Shown here piece after piece: positions 7,905 through 16,491 of a stretch of DNA of 64,000 nucleotides (the first letter of the stretch is position 1; every line of letters starts with the position of its first letter). This DNA is from Anaerostipes hadrus ATCC 29173 = JCM 17467. GTDB taxonomy: Bacteria; Bacillota; Clostridia; Lachnospirales; Lachnospiraceae. The translations under genes were made by a program, and so were the position numbers. Where the stretch lies: positions 697,001 to 761,000 of the forward strand of contig NZ_AP028031.1 in NCBI RefSeq assembly GCF_030296915.1, read 5' to 3'. The notes under the pieces are model-generated. The model saw only the letters and a list, made by a program, of their open reading frames with translations. It had not been told where the DNA came from and ran no database searches.

Positions 7905-9071
7905 ATGAATATGAAATATATAGACGATCAAAAAGATTTAGAAGATTATAATACAGTTGATATAAATATTGAAGCAGAGGAAAAAGAACAAGATGAAAAT
8001 ACTGATAATTATCCTAATTTAAGTATAAAAATAGAACAAGCACAGTATTCTATTTTTGAATTGAAAAGAAAGTATGATAAGGATAGGATTTGTATAGATC
8101 CAGATTTTCAGCGAAATTTAGTATGGACCAATAAACAAAAATCAGAATTGATTGAATCAGTGATTATGCAAATACCATTGCCATTAATTTATTTGGCAGA
8201 GAATGAAGACGGAAAACTTGTGGTGGTAGATGGAAGACAGCGGTTAACAACATTTTTTCAGTTTTTGGATAATGAATTTCGTTTAAAAGATTTAAAAATA
8301 TTACCACAAATTAATGGAATGAATTTTAATGAGCTAGAAGAAAGTCATTTATATTCAAGATATGTTACAATAATTGAGGATACACAGTTAGTAGTACAGA
8401 TTATTAAATATCCTACAAAAGATAGAGTAAGGTTTGATATATTTGATAGAGTAAATCGTGGTGGAACACCATTGAATAAACAGGAAATGCGTAATGCGTT
8501 GTATCAAGGAAATGCAACGAAATTGTTGGATGAATTATCAAAGATGAAGAGTTTTAAAGATGCTACAGGAGGAGCAATTTCCCCAAAACATATGAAAGAT
8601 AAATATGTTATTTTGAGAGCATTGTGTTTCTATTTGTTATGGCGTGGAAATATTTTGGATAAAAATAAGAAAAGAATGGAATATCGAAGTGATATGGAAG
8701 AATTACTTGGGGCAGGGATGAACTTGTTTAATAAAATGGATCTTAATTCTATATTTTTATTGAAGCAATTATTTGACAGGACAATGACAAGAGCGTATCA
8801 ATGTTTAGGAAAAGATGGATTTCGTATTCCGTCAAATGGAAAAATAAGAAGACCGATTAGTATGACTTTGTTCGAAACATTATTTTATTATTTTACATGT
8901 TTTGATAAGACATCAGTAAGTAATTTAGAAATGAAAAAAGGAGTGGTAGAGTTATTACAAGATGAAGAGTATTTAAGGAGTTTGCAACATTCAGTTGATA
9001 GTTCAGTTAATGTGAAAAAAAGATTTGGAAAAGTGAAGGAGAAATATAAGGAGATTATAAATAGATGGTAA
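7905..9071 (+). CDS. DUF262 domain-containing protein (GmrSD/ParB-like N-domain), defence-associated
   Basis: 388 residues. DUF262 core: PDFQRNLVW, SVIMQIPLPLIYL, then the signature VDGRQRLTT (about residues 101-109) and DRVNRGGTPLNKQEMRNALY. The domain is related to the ParB/Srx nucleotide-binding fold and forms the nucleotide-dependent half of GmrSD type IV restriction enzymes and of other anti-phage systems. No HNH or DUF1524 nuclease domain is attached here, so a nuclease partner would have to be elsewhere. The acidic N-terminus (residues 1-35) looks disordered. The stop overlaps the ATPase gene by 7 bases. A possible promoter is TTGATT at 7808 with GATAAT at 7830. Strongly AT-rich compared with flanking core genes. 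Confidence 0.85.
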   Translation: MNMKYIDDQKDLEDYNTVDINIEAEEKEQDENTDNYPNLSIKIEQAQYSIFELKRKYDKDRICIDPDFQRNLVWTNKQKSELIESVIMQIPLPLIYLAENEDGKLVVVDGRQRLTTFFQFLDNEFRLKDLKILPQINGMNFNELEESHLYSRYVTIIEDTQLVVQIIKYPTKDRVRFDIFDRVNRGGTPLNKQEMRNALYQGNATKLLDELSKMKSFKDATGGAISPKHMKDKYVILRALCFYLLWRGNILDKNKKRMEYRSDMEELLGAGMNLFNKMDLNSIFLLKQLFDRTMTRAYQCLGKDGFRIPSNGKIRRPISMTLFETLFYYFTCFDKTSVSNLEMKKGVVELLQDEEYLRSLQHSVDSSVNVKKRFGKVKEKYKEIINRW

Positions 9072-10115
9072 AGGAACTGAGAATAGCAGGATTTAAGTGT
9101 TTTAAAGATATAAAATTGGAACTAAATAATCTGACATTATTTACAGGAGTGAATTCTGCGGGAAAATCATCGGCGATTCAGGCAATATTATTATTACTGC
9201 AACAAAGACAAAGTGAAAATGGATTATTAAATGGAAAATATATTAAATTAGGTAGATTTCAAGAAGTCAGAAATACAATCATAAATGCCAGAAAAAATAG
9301 ATATAGGAATGACAGTAAAAAATGCAGATGATGAATTTGAGTGTAGTATAGCAATTAATTCAGAAGAGAAGATCACAAAAAACAATTTTGAAAAAATAAA
9401 AGGACTTGATTTTGTATATCTTTGTGCTGAGAGAATTGGTGTTGAGGATGTGTATAAACAAAATTTAGAAAAAGAATATAGAATTGGAATTCACGGAGAA
9501 TATGCTTTTGATTACTTGAGTAAAGAACGTATGAATTCTATTGCAGAGCAGGATTTCCGAAATATGGAAGAAGAAACAGGGAGCAATTTTGGAAATCAAG
9601 TAGACTATTGGTTGAATTATATTATGGGATATTCAATTACAGCAGAAAGAATTCCAGGGACTGAAATAGTAAAAGTATCTTACAGAAAAAATGCAGATGG
9701 AAGTATGGATGTTAAGCCACAGCATGTGGGAACTGGAATTAGTTATATTTCGAATGTGATTATAGCAGCATTATCTTGTAAAAAAGGTAGTTTATTTGTA
9801 GTTGAGAATCCAGAAATTCATTTACATCCAAGTGCTCAATCGCGTTTACTTGATTTTTTTAGTTTTCTTGCTTCAAAAGGTTTGCAAGTTATTATAGAAA
9901 CACATAGTGACCATATTTTTAATGGATTAAGAAAGAATATAAATTCTAAACGAATTCAGGCAGAAGATACAAGTGTATATTTCTTTAAACAAAATAAAGA
10001 GTTATTAAGTACACCTGTAAAAATTCTAATTGATGAAAATGGAGTGATAAAAAATCAAGAAAAAGGATTGTTTGACCAATTTGATGAAGATTTAGATGAA
10101 TTACTGGGGTTGTGA
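9065..10115 (+). pseudogene. AAA ATPase with DUF3696-like C-terminus, split by a frameshift at an A6 tract
   Basis: Two overlapping frames (9065-9331 and 9285-10115) make one protein of about 349 residues if one A is dropped from the A6 run at 9292-9297; the joined text then reads INARKIDIGMTV, which is smooth. Part one has Walker A GVNSAGKSS (residues 28-36). Part two has Walker B LFVVENPEIHLHPSAQ and ETHSDHI. This is the OLD/RecF-like ATPase layout with DUF3696 as found in defence loci. AAGGAG lies 10 bases before the ATG. The shift may be a real inactivation, a phase-variable tract, transcriptional slippage on the A-run, or a sequencing error. The rest of the frame is undamaged, which argues against an old pseudogene. 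Confidence 0.8.
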
Positions 10116-10119
10116 TAAG

Positions 10120-10980
10120 ATGGAAAAAGTATACTTAAATGAATTATCTTTAGAGGGTCAATTCCGAGATATTGATCAGTTTTTAGATGATTCAATGCCT
10201 GTGATAAAATGTTTAAAATATATGAATGAACAGGGAATAGGAGTAAGTAAACAATCAAATTTTTATGATCAAAGAATAACAAAAGATAAAAAATTTAATG
10301 ATCTAAGAGGGGTGAAAAATGATAAGGCGAGAAGATTAAAAAGATTGTTATTAAGTATGGCAGATAATCCCCCATTTTGGGATCAAGAAGAGTTTTTTAA
10401 ACAAGATATTTCATCAAAATATTTTTTAGGGACAATAGATGTTACAGCAACATCTATTGCAGAAGCATCAGAAGATGAAAAAGTAATATTGTCATTTTTA
10501 CATAAGGATTATGAAAATAAAGAATTAGAAATAATTAAAAATAAAGAAGAATGTTTAAGTGTAATATCAGTGTATTCGTATGATTATTTGGAAGAGTATT
10601 TATGGAAGAACAAAGAAACGGATATATACGATTACTTGAAAGCCAGATACATTGATAGAAGATTGGATTTTTCAAAGTTTGAAAAAGAATATGGATTTTT
10701 AGACTTTTCACAATCTGAAATAGAAGATTGTATTGAAGCGTTTGATAGATTTGAAGAAGCAGAAGGATGGGACGAAATTGTTAGAGATAGAACTTTAAAT
10801 TTCAAACGATATTCGCCAGCTTCTAATAAAGATGATTGGTTTCGAAAATCTGAATTTAAAGATAAGAAAATTTATAAATTTCGCTGTAAAAATACTAAAA
10901 GATGTTTTGGATATAGAGAAGGCGAAAAATTTTATGTTTTACGAATGGAGAGGGATCATAAGATTAGTGATAATGGATAA
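10120..10980 (+). CDS. Unknown protein, third gene of the DUF262/ATPase defence cassette
   Basis: 286 residues, starting 4 bases after the ATPase stop; GGGGTTGTGATAAG precedes the ATG. I do not recognise the family. It is charged, soluble, mostly helical, without signal or membrane helices. The last 45 residues look different: YKFRCKNTKRCFGYREG, then KFYVLRMERDHKISD. Basic residues lie on short strands with a final Asp-His, reminiscent of RelE/HigB-type small toxins and of their housekeeping relatives. That likeness is weak and only by eye. The tight coupling to the ATPase suggests it is the effector or an adaptor of the system. It is the last gene before the intact AEC transporter. Confidence 0.65.
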   Translation: MEKVYLNELSLEGQFRDIDQFLDDSMPVIKCLKYMNEQGIGVSKQSNFYDQRITKDKKFNDLRGVKNDKARRLKRLLLSMADNPPFWDQEEFFKQDISSKYFLGTIDVTATSIAEASEDEKVILSFLHKDYENKELEIIKNKEECLSVISVYSYDYLEEYLWKNKETDIYDYLKARYIDRRLDFSKFEKEYGFLDFSQSEIEDCIEAFDRFEEAEGWDEIVRDRTLNFKRYSPASNKDDWFRKSEFKDKKIYKFRCKNTKRCFGYREGEKFYVLRMERDHKISDNG

Positions 10981-11030
10981 GGGAGGGGCTTGAATTGCCG
11001 CTCTCTTCTTTAAATAAAAGGTAATAATAA

Positions 11031-11118
11031 ACAAAAGAAAGAAGGAACACAACCCATGCAAATGAGCATATTACTACTAAAACAGATTGCCCAGCTATTC
11101 TTAATGATCCTAATGGGC
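11031..11118 (+). repeat. Right copy of the AEC-start direct repeat
   Basis: Partner of 7685-7770. It contains the ribosome site and first 21 codons of the intact AEC gene. The copies differ at many third positions, so the cassette was not inserted by a simple short target duplication. Confidence 0.8.
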
Positions 11119-11982
11119 TACATCATCGTCAAAACAAAGTTACTAAAAGGAGAAGACAGCAAAGTCCTCTCAAAGATCATCCTATACCTGATCATCCCAG
11201 CAGTCATCATCAACGCATTTCAGGTAGACTACAGCCCAAACGTAACCAAAGGACTGATCACAGCCTGCATAGCATCCATTATCCTGCAGTTTTTACTACT
11301 CTTCGTAACCTACATCATGAAAAAAATGTTCCACCTAGACTCTGTAGAATTCACATCCGCCTACTACTCAAACTCCGGAAACCTGATCGTACCATTAGTT
11401 ACCTATATATTAGGAGGAAAATGGGTCGTATACGGCTGTGTATTCATGAGTATCCAGCTATTCTTCATCTGGAGCCAGGGCAAAAACATGATCAGCAGGG
11501 AAAAAGGGATCAACCTAAAGAAGATCCTGTTAAACATCAATATGATCTCCGTATTTCTAGGAGTCATCCTATTCTTCACAAAAATAAGATTCCCAGAGAT
11601 CATCAACAATACGCTCTCATCTGTAGGAGGCATGATCGGCCCACTAAGCATGATCGTCACAGGAATGCTGATCGCAGAAGTAAACCTAAAAGATATCTTT
11701 ACAAACAAGAGAGTCTATCTGGTAACAGTACTAAGACTAATCATTCAACCATTGATTGCATTAGCAGTCATTAATCTCTTAGGAATGAGAGGATGGCATC
11801 CACAAGGAGATAAGATAATTCTCATCACATACCTCGCAGCGATCACACCATGCGCATCGACTGTTACACAGATGTGTCAGGTGTATGGGAATGATTCGAA
11901 ATATGCAAGTGCGATTAATGTTATGACGACACTATTGTCGATCATTACAATGCCGGTGTTTGTTTATTTGTATCAGATGTAA
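11056..11982 (+). CDS. AEC family transporter (auxin efflux carrier-like)
   Basis: 308 residues with about ten membrane helices. The family start reads LFLMILMGYIIVKTKLL, followed by SKIILYLIIPAVIINAF (helix 2 with the conserved asparagine). The C-terminal half contains the repeat ITPCASTVTQMCQVYGND, typical of Firmicute AEC proteins. Clostridial members are thought to move small organic acids or related metabolites; the substrate here is unknown. It has core-type codon use (GATC-rich), unlike the AT-rich defence genes on both sides. It is preceded by AAGAAGGAACACAACCC. Confidence 0.9.
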   Translation: MQMSILLLKQIAQLFLMILMGYIIVKTKLLKGEDSKVLSKIILYLIIPAVIINAFQVDYSPNVTKGLITACIASIILQFLLLFVTYIMKKMFHLDSVEFTSAYYSNSGNLIVPLVTYILGGKWVVYGCVFMSIQLFFIWSQGKNMISREKGINLKKILLNINMISVFLGVILFFTKIRFPEIINNTLSSVGGMIGPLSMIVTGMLIAEVNLKDIFTNKRVYLVTVLRLIIQPLIALAVINLLGMRGWHPQGDKIILITYLAAITPCASTVTQMCQVYGNDSKYASAINVMTTLLSIITMPVFVYLYQM

Positions 11983-12054
11983 AAAATAATATGAATAAAT
12001 GTGAAAAAAACACATAGAATACATGTAAAATATGCGAATAAACATTGTCAAATA

Positions 12055-12083
12055 TTGACGTAAGTGAGGAAATCACGTAAACT
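12055..12083 (+). promoter_or_regulatory. Promoter of the RloA/RloB-like pair
   Basis: TTGACG at 12055-12060, a 17-base spacer, and TAAACT at 12078-12083. The expected transcript starts about base 12090, directly at the AGGAGG ribosome site, so the leader is very short. Confidence 0.55.
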
Positions 12084-12104
12084 ATGAATATAGGAGGTGC
12101 TAAA

Positions 12105-13490
12105 ATGTTAATTAGATTTAATGTAAAGAATTTTCTTTCGTTTTTTGAAAATGAATCAGGGCAATCAGAAGAATTTTCTATGATAGCTGGAAAAGTTAGA
12201 AGTAAGAGAGAGCACATATACGATAATGATAAAATTAAATTGTTAAAATTTGCAGCTGTTTATGGAGCGAATGCATCTGGAAAATCCAATTTAGTAAAAG
12301 CATTGAATTTTATGAAAAAAACAATTGTAGATGGACTTCCTAAAGGGCACACTGATATGTATTGTAAAACTGACAGAGCAAATAAGGAAAAGAAAAGCTA
12401 TTTTGAATTAGAAATTATGCTAGATGATAAATATTATGCATATGGATTTGAAGTGATTTTAAGTCAAAGCAAGTTTGTTTCAGAATGGCTTGTTGAACTT
12501 AAAAGTGATGGCAGTGAAAAAAATATTTTTACTAGAGATATTGAAAATGGTGAAACCGAGTTTAGCAGTGAATTAAAACGAGATAAAAAGTCATATGAAA
12601 AATTAAAAAATTATGCCGAAGATATTCAAGAGGATTCAGAAGTATTATTATTATCAATAATGAATAAAAATAAGAAAACTCTATATGAAAAATATAATAA
12701 TCTTAAAGTATTTCGAAATGTATATATGTGGATAGAACGAAAATTAGATATTAATTATCCAGATCGACCAATTTCGGACTATTCATATATGGCAAAAACG
12801 GAAAAAATAGATGAAGTTTGTAAAATTATTAAAGCATTTGGAACAGGTATCACAGGATTTCAGATGGTAGATGTAGATCCAGAAGAAATATTTAGAATGA
12901 TTCCAAATAGAATTAAAGAAGAAATATTAAAGGATGTAGAGAATAAAAAAGTAACAGTAAATCGTATGAAATTAAAAGAAATTGGAATTGTGATGAGATC
13001 CAATAAAGACTTTTTTATTTTAAATATTGCTAGTAACGGAAAAGTTGAAGGAAAGACAATTAAATTCTTGCATGGGGAAGAGAATATTTTGTTTAATTTA
13101 TCAGAAGAATCAGATGGTACGGTTAGAATATTAGATTTAATAGAAGTATTACTTTCGGGAGCAAATAAAACATATGTGATTGATGAACTGGATAGATGTT
13201 TACATCCAAGTTTAACTTGTAAATTTGTAGAAACATATTTACAATTGGCAGCAGAAAGGAATATTCAGTTAATTGTGACAACACATGAATCAAGATTGTT
13301 AGATTTTGATATTCTTCGAAGAGACGAAGTGTGGTTTGTTAATAAAAGAATTACAGGAGAAAGTGATATTTATTCTTTGGAAGAATATAATACAAGATTT
13401 GACCAGAAGATAGATAAGGCCTATTTAGATGGACGGTATGGGGGAGTTCCAAAATTCAGTACTGTATTTCCTGTGAAAGTGGATGAGTAA
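12105..13490 (+). CDS. AAA15-family ATPase, RloA-like (anti-phage)
   Basis: 461 residues. The start at 12105 is preferred over an ATG seven codons upstream because AGGAGG sits 8 bases before it. COG1106/AAA_15 features: LIRFNVKNFLSF at the N-terminus, Walker A GANASGKS (residues 54-61), and a long insertion. The C-terminal block TYVIDELDRCLHPSL is Walker B with the D-loop, followed by VTTHESRLLD. In RloAB, PARIS and related systems such an ATPase senses infection and controls a TOPRIM nuclease partner. That partner is encoded 3 bases downstream. The sequence is intact and AT-rich. Confidence 0.85.
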   Translation: MLIRFNVKNFLSFFENESGQSEEFSMIAGKVRSKREHIYDNDKIKLLKFAAVYGANASGKSNLVKALNFMKKTIVDGLPKGHTDMYCKTDRANKEKKSYFELEIMLDDKYYAYGFEVILSQSKFVSEWLVELKSDGSEKNIFTRDIENGETEFSSELKRDKKSYEKLKNYAEDIQEDSEVLLLSIMNKNKKTLYEKYNNLKVFRNVYMWIERKLDINYPDRPISDYSYMAKTEKIDEVCKIIKAFGTGITGFQMVDVDPEEIFRMIPNRIKEEILKDVENKKVTVNRMKLKEIGIVMRSNKDFFILNIASNGKVEGKTIKFLHGEENILFNLSEESDGTVRILDLIEVLLSGANKTYVIDELDRCLHPSLTCKFVETYLQLAAERNIQLIVTTHESRLLDFDILRRDEVWFVNKRITGESDIYSLEEYNTRFDQKIDKAYLDGRYGGVPKFSTVFPVKVDE

Positions 13491-13493
13491 TGG

Positions 13494-14435
13494 ATGAGAG
13501 AAAGAAAAGGTTCTGGTTTTGGTAGACGTTCAGTTGCATCAGAATCAAAGCAAGCTATAAAAAAGTATTTTTTACTATATGAAGGCTCAGATACTGAAGT
13601 ATTATATTTTGATGCAATAGAAGATATGCGAAAAGAAATAGAGCTTAATTCATTAATAGAACTAGTGCCTATTATTAGATGTTTTAGTGAAGAAGGATGG
13701 AGTAATCCTCGAAAAATATTGGATAGAGTTATTCAAGATTTAAAGGAAAGAGATACAGGAACTATATCTTTCAAAACCCTGTTTGATAAAATTATTGACT
13801 ATTTTCATGAAAAACAGATTATAATTAATAGTAAAGTGTTGAAAAGGGCTATCTGGAAAACAATGAAACAAATATGTGAAGAAGAATTTGAAAAAACATT
13901 AGAAGATATTATTGATGATCCTGAATTTGTTTGTAATAAAGTTTTGACAGAATTAGGACAAAAATATAAGATTGACAACATTATTCAATATATTCCAGAA
14001 ATCATCAAGTTTGAAGACTTAACATATGAAGAAAATTATGATGAAATTTGCTTAATTGTAGACAGAGATAAAGAAAGTTTTATAGAATCACAGTATGAAT
14101 ATGTAAAACAAAAATGTGAAGAACAAGGATTTCGTTTCTGTGTAACCAATCCATGTTTTGAATTTTGGCTACTGATGCATTCAGAAAAAGTTTTCGACTT
14201 AGATCAAGAAAAACTATCAGAAAATCCAAAGGTAACATCTAAAAAAAGATATGCAGAATATGAATTACATAAAATTTATCCTAGCTATAAGAAAAGCAAT
14301 TACAAAGCGGAAGAATTTGTAGGGAATATTGATACAGCAATCAAAAATGAAAAAGAATTCTGCGAAGATATAGAAGGATTAAAACATTCTATTGGGAGTA
14401 ATATAGGGCTTTTGATAGAGGATATGAGGAAATAG
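13494..14435 (+). CDS. RloB-like TOPRIM-fold protein (effector partner of the ATPase)
   Basis: 313 residues. TOPRIM features of the RloB family: FLLYEGSDTEVLYF (catalytic-type Glu at residue 30), a central LIVDRDKES (DxD metal site), then the diagnostic NPCFEFWLLMH. An insertion of about 90 residues lies between the Glu and the DxD (DTGTISFKTL to YIPEIIKFEDL); it is longer than I expect for plain RloB and may be an extra helical domain. The protein likely cuts nucleic acid (for related AriB and OLD nucleases, tRNA or DNA). It starts 3 bases after the ATPase stop with only a weak ribosome site, consistent with translational coupling. Confidence 0.82.
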   Translation: MRERKGSGFGRRSVASESKQAIKKYFLLYEGSDTEVLYFDAIEDMRKEIELNSLIELVPIIRCFSEEGWSNPRKILDRVIQDLKERDTGTISFKTLFDKIIDYFHEKQIIINSKVLKRAIWKTMKQICEEEFEKTLEDIIDDPEFVCNKVLTELGQKYKIDNIIQYIPEIIKFEDLTYEENYDEICLIVDRDKESFIESQYEYVKQKCEEQGFRFCVTNPCFEFWLLMHSEKVFDLDQEKLSENPKVTSKKRYAEYELHKIYPSYKKSNYKAEEFVGNIDTAIKNEKEFCEDIEGLKHSIGSNIGLLIEDMRK

Positions 14436-14512
14436 TAGTATTTTAGATAAATGTATAACTTGAGCGTTTCTTGTATTTTATAACCAACAGTTTCCTTTCC
14501 AATACCTTTCGC

Positions 14513-14741
14513 TATATATCACATATCTTAAAAATAGTTATTGCCGCAAAACGATTAGCATTTTATCAGTATTTTTGACGGGTTCGCAGCTGGCATGGGC
14601 ATTGTCTGAACGATGGTGCGGCCATTTTTGGTCGCACCAAGAGAGTTATGCAGGAATGCCAGCGAATCAGCGACCTGTCAAAAATGCTGAATAAAATGTG
14701 TGTTTTGCGGCAATAACTATTTTTTGAATATGTGATATATA
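14513..14741. repeat. 230-bp near-perfect palindrome (MITE-like or long hairpin element)
   Basis: The ends TATATATCACATAT (14513) and ATATGTGATATATA (to 14741) are inverted. Inside, further arms match: TAGTTATTGCCGCAAAAC against GTTTTGCGGCAATAACTA, GCATTTTATCAG against CTGAATAAAATG with a bulge, and an apical stem GGTGCGGCC / GGTCGCACC around an ATTTTT loop. There is no open reading frame. It fills the 330-base gap between the RloB-like gene and the convergent aminotransferase. It could be a non-autonomous mobile element or a bidirectional terminator with a very long stem. Confidence 0.75.
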
Positions 14742-14764
14742 TGAAAGACTATGGCAAACAAACT

Positions 14765-16231
14765 TTACTGTCTATAATACTCCAAAAATTCCCCGAGTTT
14801 CCCCATAGCATCTTCCAAAACTTCAATACGAGGCAGATAAACCACTCTGAAATGATCCGGATCCTTCCAGTTAAATCCACTACCATGCACGATCAAAAGC
14901 TTCTTCTCACGTAAAAGATCCAAAGCAAACTGCTCATCATTCGTGATATTAAACTTCTTCGTATCAATCTTAGGAAAGATATAAAACGCAGCCTTCGGTT
15001 TCACAGCAGAAATACCAGGAATATCACAAAGTGCCTTATAAACATATTCCCTCTGCTCATAAATACGTCCACCAGGAACAATATAATCATTAACACTCTG
15101 ATGACCACCAAGCGCCGTCTGGACAACCGCCTGCGCAGGCACATTTGAACAAAGTCTCATATTAGAAAGCATATTAAGTCCCTCGATATAATCCTTTGCA
15201 ACCGCCTTATTACCACTTAAGATCATCCAGCCAATACGGAAACCAGCGATCATATGAGATTTAGACAATCCGGAAAATGTCACACAAAATAGATCAGGAG
15301 CAAGAGAAGCAATGGATACATGCTCCTCTCCATCCATCACAAGACGATCATAAATCTCATCAGAGAAGATAATAAGCTGATGTTCTCTCGCAATATCAAC
15401 GATCTGCTGTAAGACCTCTCTAGGATACAAAGCCCCAGTTGGGTTATTCGGATTGATCAAAACGATCGCTTTCGTTCTATGATTGATCTTCTTCTTAATA
15501 TCTTCCATATCAGGATACCATTCAGACTGTTCATCACAGATATAATGAACTGCTTTCCCACCAGCAAGCGTTGCACAAGCCGTCCATAAAGGATAATCCG
15601 GAGAAGGGATCAAGATCTCATCCCCATCATCTAATAAAGCAGACATTGACAGATTGATCAGCTCACTGACACCATTTCCAGTATAAATGTCGTCGATATC
15701 AACATTTGGGATCTTCTTAAGCTGCGCATACTGCATGATCGCCTTTCTTGCAGCAAATAATCCCTGAGAAGCAGAATATCCCTGGCAGTCAGCTAACTGA
15801 TGTCTCATATCATAGATGACTTCATCCGGGGTTCTGAAACCAAATGGGGCAGGATTCCCGATATTTAATTTCAGGATATGAGTTCCATTACGTTCCATGC
15901 GGTTCGCTTCATCTACGACAGGACCACGTACATCGTAAAGTACATTATCTAATTTGGTAGATTTGCTAAATGTTCTCTTTGGAGAAGTTTCTAGATTCAC
16001 AGTATTCCCTCCATTTCCAGAAAGCCAGTCAGCATCAACATTAAGAGTTTCAGATAAGAAATGAAGAATCTCCGCGCGAGGAACCGTCTTGCCACTGACA
16101 TACTGGCTGATATGGCTCTTCCCGACCTTGACTCCGGCAGTCTCTGCTGCATGAATAAGATCAACCTGTTTCATATGTTTTTGTTCCATTGCAGACTTCA
16201 AACGATCTGCAAAGGTAAATGTCTGATTCAT
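14765..16231 (-). CDS. PLP-dependent class I/II aminotransferase with N-terminal XRE helix-turn-helix
   Basis: 488 residues from the ATG at 16231, which has GGAGG 5 bases before it. Residues about 8-65 form an XRE HTH (SHISQYVSGKTVPRAEILHFLSE). Residues about 95-488 are a fold-type I aminotransferase of the AlaA/aspartate group: INPNNPTGALYP, SDEIYDRL, and FSGLSKSHMIAGFRIGWM with the PLP-binding lysine in GLSK. The enzyme part probably makes alanine from pyruvate or a related amino acid, while the HTH part binds DNA. It is divergent from the exopolysaccharide operon. Repeated GTTCAA motifs in the intergenic region are likely its operators. The fusion is known in Lachnospiraceae but little studied. 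Confidence 0.9.
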   Translation of the reverse strand: MNQTFTFADRLKSAMEQKHMKQVDLIHAAETAGVKVGKSHISQYVSGKTVPRAEILHFLSETLNVDADWLSGNGGNTVNLETSPKRTFSKSTKLDNVLYDVRGPVVDEANRMERNGTHILKLNIGNPAPFGFRTPDEVIYDMRHQLADCQGYSASQGLFAARKAIMQYAQLKKIPNVDIDDIYTGNGVSELINLSMSALLDDGDEILIPSPDYPLWTACATLAGGKAVHYICDEQSEWYPDMEDIKKKINHRTKAIVLINPNNPTGALYPREVLQQIVDIAREHQLIIFSDEIYDRLVMDGEEHVSIASLAPDLFCVTFSGLSKSHMIAGFRIGWMILSGNKAVAKDYIEGLNMLSNMRLCSNVPAQAVVQTALGGHQSVNDYIVPGGRIYEQREYVYKALCDIPGISAVKPKAAFYIFPKIDTKKFNITNDEQFALDLLREKKLLIVHGSGFNWKDPDHFRVVYLPRIEVLEDAMGKLGEFLEYYRQ

Positions 16232-16248
16232 AACACCCTCCGATAAAA

Positions 16249-16346
16249 GTTCAAAATAAAATTCAAAGTTCAAATAATTTTGTTTAATATAGCACAAAAG
16301 CAAGAAAAGTTCAATGAAAAGTTCAAAATAAAAGCCAAAAGTTCAA
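16249..16346. promoter_or_regulatory. Array of GTTCAA motifs between divergent aminotransferase and EPS operon
   Basis: GTTCAA occurs at 16249, 16268, 16309, 16321 and 16341, most as AAAGTTCAA, plus a variant ATTCAA at 16261 and GTTCGA at 16380. Spacing is irregular (19, 41, 12 and 20 bases). A probable operator cluster for the XRE domain encoded next door. Confidence 0.55.
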
Positions 16347-16406
16347 AGAAACAATATACGAAATAAGAAAAAAATTAAAGTTCGACAAAAAGAACAAAGA
16401 TTCGTA

Positions 16407-16434
16407 TTGAAATTTAGAAAATATATGCTATACT
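16407..16434 (+). promoter_or_regulatory. Promoter of the exopolysaccharide operon
   Basis: TTGAAA at 16407-16412, 16-base spacer, extended TGC-TATACT with the -10 at 16429-16434. About 57 bases before the first EPS gene; no other strong promoter is seen before 29 kb. Confidence 0.65.
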
Positions 16435-16491
16435 TTGAAAAGTATGGATAATTAACACAAAGTGTAAAAATAAATGGGGATGGAATAGAAT

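Noticed and set aside
14513..14741. CRISPR array or tRNA-like structure
   Set aside because: The repeats are inverted arms of one palindrome, not regularly spaced direct repeats, and no cloverleaf can be drawn.
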